Positions 8,933 through 17,219 of a stretch of DNA of 64,000 nucleotides are shown piece after piece. The notes under the pieces were generated by a model, which saw nothing but the letters and a program-made list of their open reading frames with translations, was not told the DNA's origin and did no database searches. Within the stretch, counting starts at the first letter, position 1. Every line of letters begins with the position of its first letter. The translations under genes were made by a program, and so were the position numbers. This stretch comes from Bacillus sp. FJAT-22090 (GTDB taxonomy: Bacteria; Bacillota; Bacilli; Bacillales_A; Planococcaceae): the NCBI RefSeq assembly GCF_007676755.1, contig NZ_VEBK01000012.1, forward strand, positions 62,001-126,000, written 5' to 3'.

Positions 8933-9124
8933 ATGAATCTGGACGATAAAAAGAGAAGGATACAAATAAAGTATAGGCAACAGGTACATAAAAAGAACAG
9001 AGTGGATAAAACGAATTACACGAAAGAAATAATTATCACTTTAATAATTCTGTTACTAATGCTCATCTTTTTTATTTTTACTGACTATGATCTTTTTCCA
9101 AAGTACCGGTCCTATCGATTTTAA
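8933..9124 (+). CDS. small single-pass membrane protein, function unknown
   Basis: 63 residues: a strongly basic N-terminal half (DDKKRRIQIKYRQQ), one hydrophobic helix at about residues 33-50 (IIITLIILLLMLIFFIF) and a short polar tail. The ATG is preceded by AAAAAAGGGG at good spacing, and a TATAAT box lies about 45 bases upstream, so expression is credible. The positive-inside rule suggests a cytoplasmic N-terminus. I do not recognise a family. It stands alone between the polysaccharide operon and a converging oxidoreductase gene. Confidence 0.6.
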   Translation: MNLDDKKRRIQIKYRQQVHKKNRVDKTNYTKEIIITLIILLLMLIFFIFTDYDLFPKYRSYRF

Positions 9125-9317
9125 TTGAGTATTTAAAGGCGTACGAATGCGCCAAAGCAGTCCTTAAATGTGAAACATTTACTTGTGCATTGTACACATC
9201 AAAGGCAATCGATCGTTCCGTAAATTTTTACTGTGGGTCCTAGATAAAGTTCATACAGAGTTTGGGATTGGAGCATTAGCCCGTTAGCTACTTTCAAAAA
9301 ACATAGGTGAAAATTTC
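9125..9317. other. intergenic stretch with a possible coding remnant
   Basis: A + strand frame from about 9127 reads for some 50 codons without ATG (including KCETFTCALYTSKAIDR) and ends in TAG at about 9240. It may be an old transposase fragment, but I could not identify the family, so it is not called as a gene. Confidence 0.25.
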
Positions 9318-9360
9318 AAAACAGGTGAAGAAAAACGATTCGTTTTTCCTCACCTGTTTT
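9318..9360. terminator. bidirectional terminator hairpin
   Basis: Long hairpin: AAAACAGGTGA plus GAAAAACG pair with CGTTTTTC plus TCACCTGTTTT around a 3-base loop, with one mismatch. It sits 15 bases beyond the end of the minus-strand oxidoreductase gene and would also stop + strand transcription. Confidence 0.8.
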
Positions 9361-9374
9361 ATTTTGGGATTTAT

Positions 9375-10589
9375 TTATCTCACTCCACATTTACGTTTTA
9401 ATTGGACAATCTCTGCGTCTTCATTTCTTTTGCCCACTAGTAGATCCCTTAGAATGTGGGATCCTAACATACTATATACTGTTCCGTTTCCTCCATAGCC
9501 TAACAAGTAGTAATGATTTGCTTTAGTTGGGTGCTCCCCTATGAACGGTAGATTATCAACGGATTCTCCGAATGTTGCTGCATAAGCATAGTCAATTCCA
9601 ATTTTGTAATGTGGGAATAACTTTTGGACCTGTTGTAATAGATTTTCAGCTCTATGTTGAATAATTTCCTGAGAGTAGGGTGCTTCTGGTTTATCTTCAT
9701 CCAGGCCACCAACAATCATTCGATTATCTACAGTAGTACGAATATATAAATAAGGGCGTTTTGTTTCCCATATCATTGCTTGTTCATACCAGTCGGAGAA
9801 ATTAGTAATCGGATTGCTGACAAACACATAGGAGCGATTAATATCCGCGCCAACTCTATGCCCCACTGGGATAGTTTCATAACCTGTTGTAAAAATAATA
9901 TTTTTTGCAAAGAATGGTTGTTCGGAAGTTCGAATATGTACTGTTTCGTCGTCTGTAACTACATCTTCCACATTAATATAAGGATATAAATGCGCACCTT
10001 TTTCCTCTATTCTTTGCAGCAAGCCATGGACAAATTTCAATGGATTGATTTCTGCATCTCCATATGTCATGAGTGCCCCTGGCTTCGAAAAAGGAAATTT
10101 ATTAGCCAATTCATCCGGATCTAAATAATCACATGGAAATTCGAATTTTTTTAAAGTAGCATATTCTTTTTTAATCTTCTCCACATCCTCTTCCACGCTA
10201 GCGAAACAAATACTAGGACGTCGAATAAAATCGGCATCAATATTCAATCGGGTTACGATGTTTTCGATATGATCCACTGCTTCGTAACAAAGCTTGTAAA
10301 AACGGACAGCATCTTGTTCACCGATTTGCTCTATTAATTCGTGCAACATAATATCATTTGAATACTGTAGTAGTCCTGTATTGGCACTTGTACTGCCAGA
10401 GCCCATATCCCGTTTATCTAGCAATGCAACAGATAATCCTGCTTCTACTAAAGCTAGAGCAGTTAGAGCACCAGACATGCCTGCACCAACGATTACTACG
10501 TCATATAAATCATGCTTTTCAAAAGGATGCTTTGGTTTAAAAGGAACAGCTGTAATAGGCCAATACAGTGTGCCATTATGTATGTTCAT
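9375..10589 (-). CDS. FAD-dependent oxidoreductase, DadA/DAO family
   Basis: 404 residues. A dinucleotide-binding motif VVIVGAGMSGALTALAL at about residues 31-47 is followed by DKRDMGSGSTSANTG, as in the D-amino-acid oxidase/glycine oxidase/DadA group, which oxidises amines with FAD. Late in the protein, YAATFGESVDNLPFIGEHP and the LLGYGGNGTVYS loop are the usual C-terminal FAD contacts. The substrate cannot be read. It is monocistronic, with the hairpin at 9318-9360 downstream and a divergent exonuclease gene upstream. Confidence 0.85.
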   Translation of the reverse strand: MNIHNGTLYWPITAVPFKPKHPFEKHDLYDVVIVGAGMSGALTALALVEAGLSVALLDKRDMGSGSTSANTGLLQYSNDIMLHELIEQIGEQDAVRFYKLCYEAVDHIENIVTRLNIDADFIRRPSICFASVEEDVEKIKKEYATLKKFEFPCDYLDPDELANKFPFSKPGALMTYGDAEINPLKFVHGLLQRIEEKGAHLYPYINVEDVVTDDETVHIRTSEQPFFAKNIIFTTGYETIPVGHRVGADINRSYVFVSNPITNFSDWYEQAMIWETKRPYLYIRTTVDNRMIVGGLDEDKPEAPYSQEIIQHRAENLLQQVQKLFPHYKIGIDYAYAATFGESVDNLPFIGEHPTKANHYYLLGYGGNGTVYSMLGSHILRDLLVGKRNEDAEIVQLKRKCGVR

Positions 10590-10692
10590 TTGTTATTCCT
10601 CCCATTATATATATCTAGCAATATACCCTTTTTTCTAAGATTTAAGCCTCTTCATGTTATACTAAAGAAATCAACGAAAAAGGGTGTTAGAA

Positions 10693-11568
10693 ATGACTCA
10701 AGATAAACCACATGTATTAGTAATAGATGGAATGGCTCTATTGTTTCGTTCATTTTTTGCAACAGCGATGTCCGGAAACTATTTTAAAAATGATAAAGGG
10801 ATTCCAACGAATGCAGTTCAAGGATTTGCCCGTCACGTGTTGGCAGCACAACAATTAATGCAGCCGACACATATGGCGATTTGCTGGGATAAAGGGATGC
10901 ATACATTTAGAAATGAAATCTATGATGGCTACAAAGCAAACCGTCCTAAGCCGGCAGAAGAACTGATTCCTCAATTTGATATGGCGCAAGATCTGTCGGA
11001 GCATTTAGGTTGGCAGAACTTTGGAATTATAGGGATGGAAGCAGATGATACGATAGCTTCCATTACCCATAAGTGGAAAGATGATGCGAAATTTACTATA
11101 GTGAGCGGGGATAAAGATTTATTGCAATTATTGCATCCTTCCACGGATATCGCCTTTACGAAAAAAGGTTTTACGATTTACGATGTATACAATGAAAGTC
11201 GTTTCGTAGAGGAGTATGGAATTTCTCCATTGCTATTTCCCGATGTAAAGGCATTTATGGGAGACACGAGTGATGGATACGCAGGAGTAAAAGGTATTGG
11301 ACCGAAAACTGCTTTGCAACTAGTACAAACTTATGGAACGGTAGAAAAAGTTATTGAATCACTTCATCTTTTAAAAACAGGACATCGAACTAAAATCGAA
11401 ACAGATTTAGACATGCTCAAATTATCGAAAGAGCTTGCAACGATAAGACGCGATGTACCGATCGATGCGGAGCTAGATCACTTACTTGTACAAAATATCG
11501 AAGCTACTAAGTTCGATTATTTATATGAGCATGGCTATACGATTTTGGCAAGACAGCTCCAAAACTAA
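10693..11568 (+). CDS. ypcP: 5'-3' exonuclease (YpcP-like, Pol I N-terminal domain family)
   Basis: 291 residues homologous to the stand-alone 5'-nuclease of bacilli, related to the N-terminal domain of DNA polymerase I. It processes flaps or RNA primers during replication and repair. Visible features: VLVIDGMALLFRSFF with the first metal-binding Asp, GMEADDTIASI, SGDKDLLQLL and MGDTSDGYAGVKGIGPKTA, the helix-hairpin-helix with metal ligands. ATG 10693 has AAAAAGGG upstream; GTG 10684 in frame lacks proper spacing. The last four bases overlap the convergent peptidase gene. Confidence 0.92.
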   Translation: MTQDKPHVLVIDGMALLFRSFFATAMSGNYFKNDKGIPTNAVQGFARHVLAAQQLMQPTHMAICWDKGMHTFRNEIYDGYKANRPKPAEELIPQFDMAQDLSEHLGWQNFGIIGMEADDTIASITHKWKDDAKFTIVSGDKDLLQLLHPSTDIAFTKKGFTIYDVYNESRFVEEYGISPLLFPDVKAFMGDTSDGYAGVKGIGPKTALQLVQTYGTVEKVIESLHLLKTGHRTKIETDLDMLKLSKELATIRRDVPIDAELDHLLVQNIEATKFDYLYEHGYTILARQLQN

Positions 11569-12080
11569 GGAGCAGCTGTTGGCGTAAGTTGTATGAAAGT
11601 TAAAACCGATGCATTGTTACCGTAATGGACTTTTCGGATTTTACTTTCTCGATTCCTGCCACCATTATCATGAATGATTAAAAAAAGCTCATCGTTTACA
11701 ATTTCATACCCGATTAAAGGTACCCAGTGATAAGCGAATGTCGAATTTTTATTCCACTGGAATGAAAAATATTTATCAAACTTAAGAGCAACAGGTCGAC
11801 CATTATTCAATTCATGTAGAGCTGTATGAAGAGAACATTTAGTAATTTGCCATGGAGGTCCAAGGATTTTGCGCATATTGCGAACAAATCGGTGGGTAAA
11901 CAATCCGATGCGGGTTCCCCCCAATTTGTTATAAAGGTCATTTGGTTGAAAAGAAGCAGCTGGCAATAAGTAGTTTAATATAACGTAGGCAGTGACTGGT
12001 CCACAAGCAGAAGCTTGATAAGCTGGATGTATGCTTGAATCATATTGAGAGATGCCTTGGACGGGTAGCTGTGTTTTCAT
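11565..12080 (-). CDS. C39-like (papain-fold) peptidase domain protein
   Basis: 171 residues matching the Peptidase_C39_2 group: SACGPVTAYVILNYL places the nucleophile Cys at residue 26, AYHWVPLIGYE gives the His near 118 and IIHDNGG the Asp/Asn near 138. This order (Cys, His, Asp/Asn) fits a papain-like triad. No signal peptide or membrane segment is seen, so it is probably cytoplasmic or exported by another route; the substrate is unknown. AGGTTACTT on the minus strand gives a ribosome site. The gene ends inside the last codons of ypcP. Confidence 0.75.
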   Translation of the reverse strand: MKTQLPVQGISQYDSSIHPAYQASACGPVTAYVILNYLLPAASFQPNDLYNKLGGTRIGLFTHRFVRNMRKILGPPWQITKCSLHTALHELNNGRPVALKFDKYFSFQWNKNSTFAYHWVPLIGYEIVNDELFLIIHDNGGRNRESKIRKVHYGNNASVLTFIQLTPTAAP

Positions 12081-12098
12081 AAGTAACCTCCGATTGTC

Positions 12099-12134
12099 AA
12101 AGAGTTTTTCCTATTTTGTTAGGAAGAACTCTTT
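12099..12134 (+). terminator. hairpin with T run on the + strand, upstream of the minus-strand peptidase gene
   Basis: AAAGAGTTTTTCCTA pairs with TAGGAAGAACTCTTT (one G-T) around a 6-base loop, followed by TTCTATT on the + strand. There is no + strand gene just before it except ypcP, 530 bases back, so it may end antisense readthrough across the peptidase gene. Confidence 0.55.
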
Positions 12135-12205
12135 TTCTATTAGTTGCCATTTTATTAAGTATAAATCTAAATATCTTTTATTAAAAATGAAAATGAGAAA
12201 GTTTA

Positions 12206-12300
12206 GACCAGGGCAGACGCGTTCCATGAGGTGAGCGATGAATCTTCACCGTCGCTTGCGCGTAGATGAGAAGTCTCATCTGTCTTACTTTGTGAGATTG
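12206..12300. repeat. truncated copy of a long interspersed repeat
   Basis: The stretch with GGGCAGACGCGTTCC, then GGTGAGCGATGA and later ATGAGAAGTCTCATCTG, resembles the left half of the repeats at 31071 and 51298 (CAGGCGGACGCGTTCCGC, then GAGCG-TGA). The conserved right end (GGAGTCGCCgCCTTTCAC) is missing here, so this copy looks truncated or decayed. Confidence 0.6.
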
Positions 12301-12348
12301 CTTTAAATAATCGATATCCGTTCCTCTCTCCTCTATATCTCATCCGAA

Positions 12349-12483
12349 TCATCTTTCAAGTTCCGTCTCACCATCAGTATAGAAATAAATTAGAAGATCA
12401 AATAGTTCAGGATTAGGAAAGGCAACACTTATCTCTTCTTTTAACATGTGCACATCTCTTTCTAAGGAAGGTATGCTGTCATT
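12349..12483 (-). pseudogene. possible C-terminal remnant of an unidentified protein
   Basis: On the minus strand a 44-residue stretch between stops reads NDSIPSLERDVHMLKEEI, then SVAFPNPELFDLLIYFY and TDGETELER, and ends in TGA at 12349-12351. The composition is protein-like (amphipathic, no low complexity), unlike random AT-rich sequence. An internal ATG at 12445-12447 would give 33 residues, with no good ribosome site. I do not recognise the family. It could be a fragment left by the repeat insertion next to it. Confidence 0.35.
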
Positions 12484-12532
12484 TTAAAACGATGTAATGT
12501 TCCTTTATATCTATATTTCGGAGCGAGGCATC

Positions 12533-13960
12533 TTATCGGTGCGTATATACAAACCAAGTAATGCTTGCTGTTAATAATGTCGACGAAATCAAAGCAGTAA
12601 GAACACTATATGTTTGCCAAATAAGTATCGTTGACCAATCGAAGGCAAAAAACATTATACACTGGGCAATCGTAGCGATTAAGAAAATAATTGTTACGAT
12701 TGTTCTCTTTTTTGTCATTGATTGCTGCTCATTCGTTTTCCTTTTTCTTAATCCTAAGAGAAATAACAGAACGGCCAATAGGCAAAGAATAATTGTGGTG
12801 GACGACAAAATGATGTCCAAAAGCTGAGTGTCGCTTATTTCATATGACTGAGTTAGATTGCCGTCTAATATATTTTTAACTTTTAGTACCAGGTCTATAT
12901 TGGTATTTGCTCCGTTGCTCAGTAAGCAGATGGCTGTTCGTTCATTTGGCAGTAAGGCTACTTCGGTTCTGAAATTCGGATTGCCCCCAGTGTGTTCTAT
13001 AAACGTTTGGTCGGCATTTACCGCCCAACCTGCCGCATAATACATATCATTAACAGCCGAAACAGACATATCCCCCTTATGTGATTTTTCAATCACCCTG
13101 TGAAATATATCGGGTATATCCTGCACGATACTCATCTGTATGCCCATCCAACGCGCCATATCTTTTGTATTAGAAATAATATAGCCTGCAGGTTTATTCC
13201 CACCATAATCCGGAGCGTTTAATGGAGTTGTTATAAAAAAGGAAGAACGGTAGCCCTGTGCCAACTGTCCAGATGCTTGTGCATCTTCTTTATAAACATA
13301 CGTCTGGTGAAGACCTAAAGGCAGAAATACCTGTTCTCTCATAAAGTCTTCATAGCTTTGTCGCGATACAATCTCAATAACCAAACCCAATACGTCATAA
13401 TTAACGGTTCCATAGCTATATTGTTCACCGGGAGAGAACGCCAATTCAGCATCTACTAGCGTTTCCACGGTCTTTTGCAACATATCCGGCGTATTGCCTT
13501 GTGGAATATTTTGAGTATGCCTAAAATTTGTTAGGCCGCTGGTATGGTGAAGGAAGTTATTTAGTGTAAGGCTATTCATATCAATAGGTTTACCTTGATA
13601 CTTTAACGTAAACCAAGGTAAATATTTTTGGATAGGGTCAGTCATTGATAGCAGCCCTTGCTCTTCTAATAGGAGAATTCCCATACCAGTAAAAGCTTTA
13701 CTGACGGAGGCTAACTCATAGAGTGTATTTTCACTTGCAGACAACCCTTTTTCACGGTCTGCATACCCAGAAGAAAAGTAGAACACTTCATCATCAGCAA
13801 GTATTGAGATTGACATTCCGGGCACACCTGATATACGACAGGCGTCATCTAGTAACGCTTGTATTGCTGCAGATTTCGAATCTGTCATTGCATAACCTTG
13901 TGCTGCGAATCCTGAGAATAATATAAATATCGCTATTACAAAAACAATAGTCTTTTTCAT
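12533..13960 (-). CDS. membrane-anchored beta-lactamase-family serine hydrolase
   Basis: 475 residues: signal peptide at 1-24 (MKKTIVFVIAIFILFSGFAA), a class C-type penicillin-binding domain at about 30-370, then three hydrophobic segments at about 380-475. The nucleophile motif is SVSK (85-88) and the third motif is HTG in FIEHTGGNPNF. The usual Tyr-x-Asn is replaced by YGT in YSYGTVNYDVLG. Such proteins act as D,D-peptidases or esterases outside the membrane; the substrate is not known. The gene is monocistronic, and no terminator is obvious at its 3' end. Confidence 0.8.
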   Translation of the reverse strand: MKKTIVFVIAIFILFSGFAAQGYAMTDSKSAAIQALLDDACRISGVPGMSISILADDEVFYFSSGYADREKGLSASENTLYELASVSKAFTGMGILLLEEQGLLSMTDPIQKYLPWFTLKYQGKPIDMNSLTLNNFLHHTSGLTNFRHTQNIPQGNTPDMLQKTVETLVDAELAFSPGEQYSYGTVNYDVLGLVIEIVSRQSYEDFMREQVFLPLGLHQTYVYKEDAQASGQLAQGYRSSFFITTPLNAPDYGGNKPAGYIISNTKDMARWMGIQMSIVQDIPDIFHRVIEKSHKGDMSVSAVNDMYYAAGWAVNADQTFIEHTGGNPNFRTEVALLPNERTAICLLSNGANTNIDLVLKVKNILDGNLTQSYEISDTQLLDIILSSTTIILCLLAVLLFLLGLRKRKTNEQQSMTKKRTIVTIIFLIATIAQCIMFFAFDWSTILIWQTYSVLTALISSTLLTASITWFVYTHR

Positions 13961-14055
13961 AAACTCTCCTTTTTGAAAAATTATAAGAGTATAAATAATC
14001 TACCTTCCTACTTTTACAACTAAAAACTAAGTTCAAGGACATGGGGAGGGGCTAT

Positions 14056-14616
14056 TTAAACTAATGATGGAGTTAGTACGAATAAAATATGATTCTTTTC
14101 ATCACTTTTGTTCAAAAACCGATGTTTGACATTTGGTGGAATGCGTACGACATCTCCTTCATTTAAAAAGTATTCGGTGCCTTCCAGTTCGACATACGCT
14201 TGCCCTTTCATGACGACAGCAATTTCTTCTTGGTTATCATGTGAATAGTGACTTTCCGTCGTGCTTGCGTGTGCATTTAAATCCATTAGTAAGAGTTCAA
14301 TATGTGCTTTCATGAAGTCTGGTGTTAACACATCAAAGACAATATGGTCACTATTCTCACGATATACTTTCTTTCGATCATGTTTTCTCGAAATGAGCGA
14401 ATCCGTATCAATTTCATTAATGAAGAGGGTAAAGAGCGGTACATTTAATGCCTGTGCAATCAGCTTTAGTACACTTAACGATGGATTTGCTTGTCCTCTT
14501 TCTATTTGGCTAATAAGTGAAGTACTAATCCCAGCATAATCAGCGAACTCACGAATTGTCATACCAGTCTTTTTACGATAATTTAATACAGTTTGCCCGA
14601 GACGATGATCGTTCAT
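14056..14616 (-). CDS. XRE-family HTH regulator with C-terminal cupin domain
   Basis: 186 residues. Residues 8-62 form an XRE helix-turn-helix (TIREFADYAGISTSLISQIE, then GQANPSLSVLKLIAQAL). Residues 110-180 form a small cupin (SHYSHDNQEEIAVVMKGQAY, then GDVVRIPPNVKHRFLN) that would sense a small ligand. Regulators of this layout usually control a neighbouring transporter or amino-acid or amine pathway. It is divergent from the EamA transporter gene at 14783 with 166 bases between, so regulation of that gene and of itself is the simplest expectation. Confidence 0.88.
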   Translation of the reverse strand: MNDHRLGQTVLNYRKKTGMTIREFADYAGISTSLISQIERGQANPSLSVLKLIAQALNVPLFTLFINEIDTDSLISRKHDRKKVYRENSDHIVFDVLTPDFMKAHIELLLMDLNAHASTTESHYSHDNQEEIAVVMKGQAYVELEGTEYFLNEGDVVRIPPNVKHRFLNKSDEKNHILFVLTPSLV

Positions 14617-14782
14617 AGTAAAACCCCTTTCTACAATAATGTATATTTAACTCATTTTGTGCTGACATACTAAACATAGCGAAAAAATACTTTTTTCAAT
14701 TACATAAATATTCTATACTTACATTTGTACATTATAATAAACTTATTTTATTATTGTAAATAATTGTTTAGGAGGACCAGAA

Positions 14783-15664
14783 TTGAAATCCCCTCATATT
14801 TCTTATGCACTCTTATTTTTTGGCGTTTTTGCATTATCATCTTCAGCTATCTTTGTGAAATTAGCAGATGCACCTGCTACAATTACTGCATTTTATCGGA
14901 TGCTTTTTGCAACTCTCATACTTTTGCCATTTCTATTAATTAATAAAAAGAATCGACAAGAATTACGTTCGTTATCAAAAAAACAATGGGGACTCGGATT
15001 ATTATCAGGCGTATTTCTAGCAGCACATTATGTATTGTGGTTTGAATCATTAAATTATACATCTGTTGCAAGCTCGACGGTTATCGTCACATTACAACCA
15101 CTATTTTCAATGATTGGCGGTTATTTTTTATTCAAAGAGCGTTTCAGTAAAGGGGCTATAATGGGCTTTCTTGTAGCGATTGCGGGAAGTATTGTCATTG
15201 GATGGCAAGATTTTCAAATTAGTGGACTAGCATTATTTGGCGATATACTTGCACTTATTGCGGCAGGTATCATAACAGCTTACTTCTTCGTTGGGCAACA
15301 TGTTCGTAAAAAGCTATCTCTTATCCCATATTCTGTTATTAGTTACGGGAGCAGTACATTACTTTTAGGTGTTTTTGCTTTCTGTCAGAAAACACCGTTC
15401 TTACATTATTCTGTACAAACCTGGTGGTCCTTTATTGGATTAGCGTTTATTGCAACAATTTTAGGGCAAACAATTTTCAATTGGTTGTTGAAATGGCTGA
15501 GTACTACCATTATTTCAATGAGTATATTAGGAGAGACAATTGGAACATGTATACTCGCGTATTTCATTTTGGATGAAGTCATCTCTTTACAACAAGGTAT
15601 GGGCATCGTACTCATCTTAATCGGTCTAGCATTATTTTTACTACAAAATAGAAAGAAAGAATAA
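14783..15664 (+). CDS. EamA/DMT-superfamily metabolite transporter
   Basis: 293 residues with about ten membrane helices in two EamA repeats, the usual size for the drug/metabolite transporter superfamily. Characteristic pieces are AIFVKLADAPATITAFYRML in repeat 1 and LGETIGTCILAYFILDE in repeat 2. The members export amino acids or other small metabolites; the substrate is unknown. The start is TTG 14783 with TTAGGAGGACC upstream. The divergent XRE-cupin gene is the likely regulator. Confidence 0.85.
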   Translation: MKSPHISYALLFFGVFALSSSAIFVKLADAPATITAFYRMLFATLILLPFLLINKKNRQELRSLSKKQWGLGLLSGVFLAAHYVLWFESLNYTSVASSTVIVTLQPLFSMIGGYFLFKERFSKGAIMGFLVAIAGSIVIGWQDFQISGLALFGDILALIAAGIITAYFFVGQHVRKKLSLIPYSVISYGSSTLLLGVFAFCQKTPFLHYSVQTWWSFIGLAFIATILGQTIFNWLLKWLSTTIISMSILGETIGTCILAYFILDEVISLQQGMGIVLILIGLALFLLQNRKKE

Positions 15665-15767
15665 AAAATAGAGATTAATTGGCGGTACGAGATTCTAATG
15701 CATTTAATCTTTCACTGGAAGGAAAATGATCTTAACTTGTCGAATTAAAGAATTTAGGAGCTTATGG

Positions 15768-15785
15768 AGGATATTATAATATCCT
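15768..15785. promoter_or_regulatory. 18-bp perfect palindrome in the racemase leader
   Basis: AGGATATTATAATATCCT reads the same on both strands and lies 37 bases before the racemase start. It lacks a loop and a T run, so it is more like a protein operator than a terminator. The binding factor is unknown. Confidence 0.4.
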
Positions 15786-15822
15786 GTCCTACACAGACAA
15801 TTTATAAGGAGGAATTAATACA

Positions 15823-16515
15823 TTGAAAACAATAGGCTTAATTGGTGGGATGAGTTGGGAATCATCAACTGAATATTACCGTTTAATAAATGAAGAAATA
15901 AAGAACAAACTAGGCGGATTACATTCAGCAAAATGCATTTTATATAGCGTTGACTTTGACGAAATTGAACGTTATCAAGCGAAAGGTGATTGGGAAAGTG
16001 CTGGACACGCTTTGGGTGAGGTGGCACTCTCTTTAGAAAAGGCAGGAGCAGATTTTATTGTTATTTGTACAAACACAATGCATAAGGTAATAAATTATAT
16101 GGAAGAAAAAATAAATATTCCAATTCTACATATTGCTGATGCAACAGCAAACGAAATAAAGAAATCAAAAGTAACTTCAGTTGGACTACTTGGGACTAAA
16201 TATACGATGGTGCAAGACTTTTACAAATCAAGAATTGAAGCTCATGATATAAAGGTAATAATTCCAGATAATGAGGATATAGAGCTTATAAATGAAGTGA
16301 TCTATGAAGAATTATGTTTAGGGAAAATCAATCATGCGTCAAAAGAATATTTTAAAAACGTTATCAAAAATTTAATTGATAAGGGTGCCGAAGGGGTTAT
16401 ATTAGGTTGTACAGAAATTGGATTATTAATAAAACAAGAGGATTCCGAAGTTCCAATATTTGATACAACTGTCATTCATGCTTTGGAATCAGTTAATAAG
16501 GCAATCGAAAAATAA
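15823..16515 (+). CDS. aspartate/glutamate racemase-family protein
   Basis: 230 residues of the Asp/Glu/hydantoin racemase family, PLP-independent enzymes that use two cysteines. It opens MKTIGLIGGMSWESSTEYYR; Cys82 lies in ICTNTMHK and the second Cys (about 196) in GVILGCTEIGLL. Both catalytic cysteines are present, so it is expected to be active, most likely on aspartate (YgeA/RacD type). TTG start with AAGGAGGAATTAATA upstream. The cassette-type boundary at 16529 follows the stop directly. Confidence 0.88.
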   Translation: MKTIGLIGGMSWESSTEYYRLINEEIKNKLGGLHSAKCILYSVDFDEIERYQAKGDWESAGHALGEVALSLEKAGADFIVICTNTMHKVINYMEEKINIPILHIADATANEIKKSKVTSVGLLGTKYTMVQDFYKSRIEAHDIKVIIPDNEDIELINEVIYEELCLGKINHASKEYFKNVIKNLIDKGAEGVILGCTEIGLLIKQEDSEVPIFDTTVIHALESVNKAIEK

Positions 16516-16528
16516 GAATATCTTCTTT

Positions 16529-16575
16529 AACTAAGCGGGTGCTTTACTTCCAGAAGGAGTAAAGCCTTTTTTCTT
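16529..16575 (+). repeat. cassette-boundary repeat, type I hairpin (copy 1)
   Basis: AACTAAGCGGGTGC followed by GCTTTACTTC-CAGAA-GGAGTAAAGC (10-bp stem) and CTTTTTTC, a rho-independent terminator. It is near-identical to the copies at 19201 and 21424 and partly to that at 20899. The core CTAA-n-GGGTGC is shared with boundaries that carry a different hairpin (18449, 22021). Confidence 0.8.
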
Positions 16576-16656
16576 ATTGAACTTTGTATATAGATGAAAA
16601 TCAATCGGTCAATTTGTGAAAGGTTGAGGTAAAACAAACAGGGGAGTTGAAGAATA

Positions 16657-17076
16657 TTGAAGCGAATATTGTTACCAATTTTAATGGTCTGCGGCATTCT
16701 AACTGGATGTGGGGCTGATAAAGTAACTATTTCTGAAATTAATTTAGAAAATGCAAATGACAATGTGAAAAATTTTATTGAAAGTGTAGAAAATGATGAA
16801 AAAGATACAGGAACTGGTATTTATATATACAACAATTCTAAAGGCCAACGCTATTTGTATCTTAATCAAGATTTCTTGGATGATGGCACAAGTTTTGGTG
16901 ATATAGATATTAAAACGGACGAAAATTCGATTAACATCTACCTGAACGACATTTCTATTTCTGAGGGAGAAGCAGACACATATAAATTATACAAAATAAA
17001 ACTTAAAGGGGACTATGATTACTTAAAAGTATTTAAGAATGGTAAGGAAACCCATTTTGAAGGGGTTGGGGCTTAG
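16657..17076 (+). CDS. small lipoprotein, function unknown
   Basis: 139 residues with a lipoprotein signal peptide: MKRILLPILMVCGILTGC, lipobox LTGC with Cys18. The mature part is acidic and beta-rich in appearance (TGTGIYIYNNSKGQRYLYL, then INIYLNDISISEG) with no family I recognise. It would be anchored on the outer face of the membrane. The start is TTG 16657 with AGGGGAG upstream. It is the first gene after the boundary repeat at 16529, so it is treated as the first cassette-like unit. Confidence 0.7.
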   Translation: MKRILLPILMVCGILTGCGADKVTISEINLENANDNVKNFIESVENDEKDTGTGIYIYNNSKGQRYLYLNQDFLDDGTSFGDIDIKTDENSINIYLNDISISEGEADTYKLYKIKLKGDYDYLKVFKNGKETHFEGVGA

Positions 17077-17219
17077 AGGATGTTCTGGGCATGAGGGTGT
17101 GTATTTTTCTTCTTCAACATAACAGGTACTTGTGCGGCCGAGCCTAGGTCGTATCATATGCGATGTGTAGGGAGTCGAATATCCACGCTTAAATAAGTAA
17201 ATTAATAATGGAGGTTAGC

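Noticed and set aside
9127-9240. Possible transposase remnant (KCETFTCALYTSKAIDR)
   Set aside because: No start, no motif I can assign, and no inverted ends nearby. Kept only as a note in the intergenic entry.
15768-15785. Terminator or T-box in the racemase leader
   Set aside because: The palindrome has no loop or T run, and none of the conserved T-box segments were found. Listed only as a possible operator.
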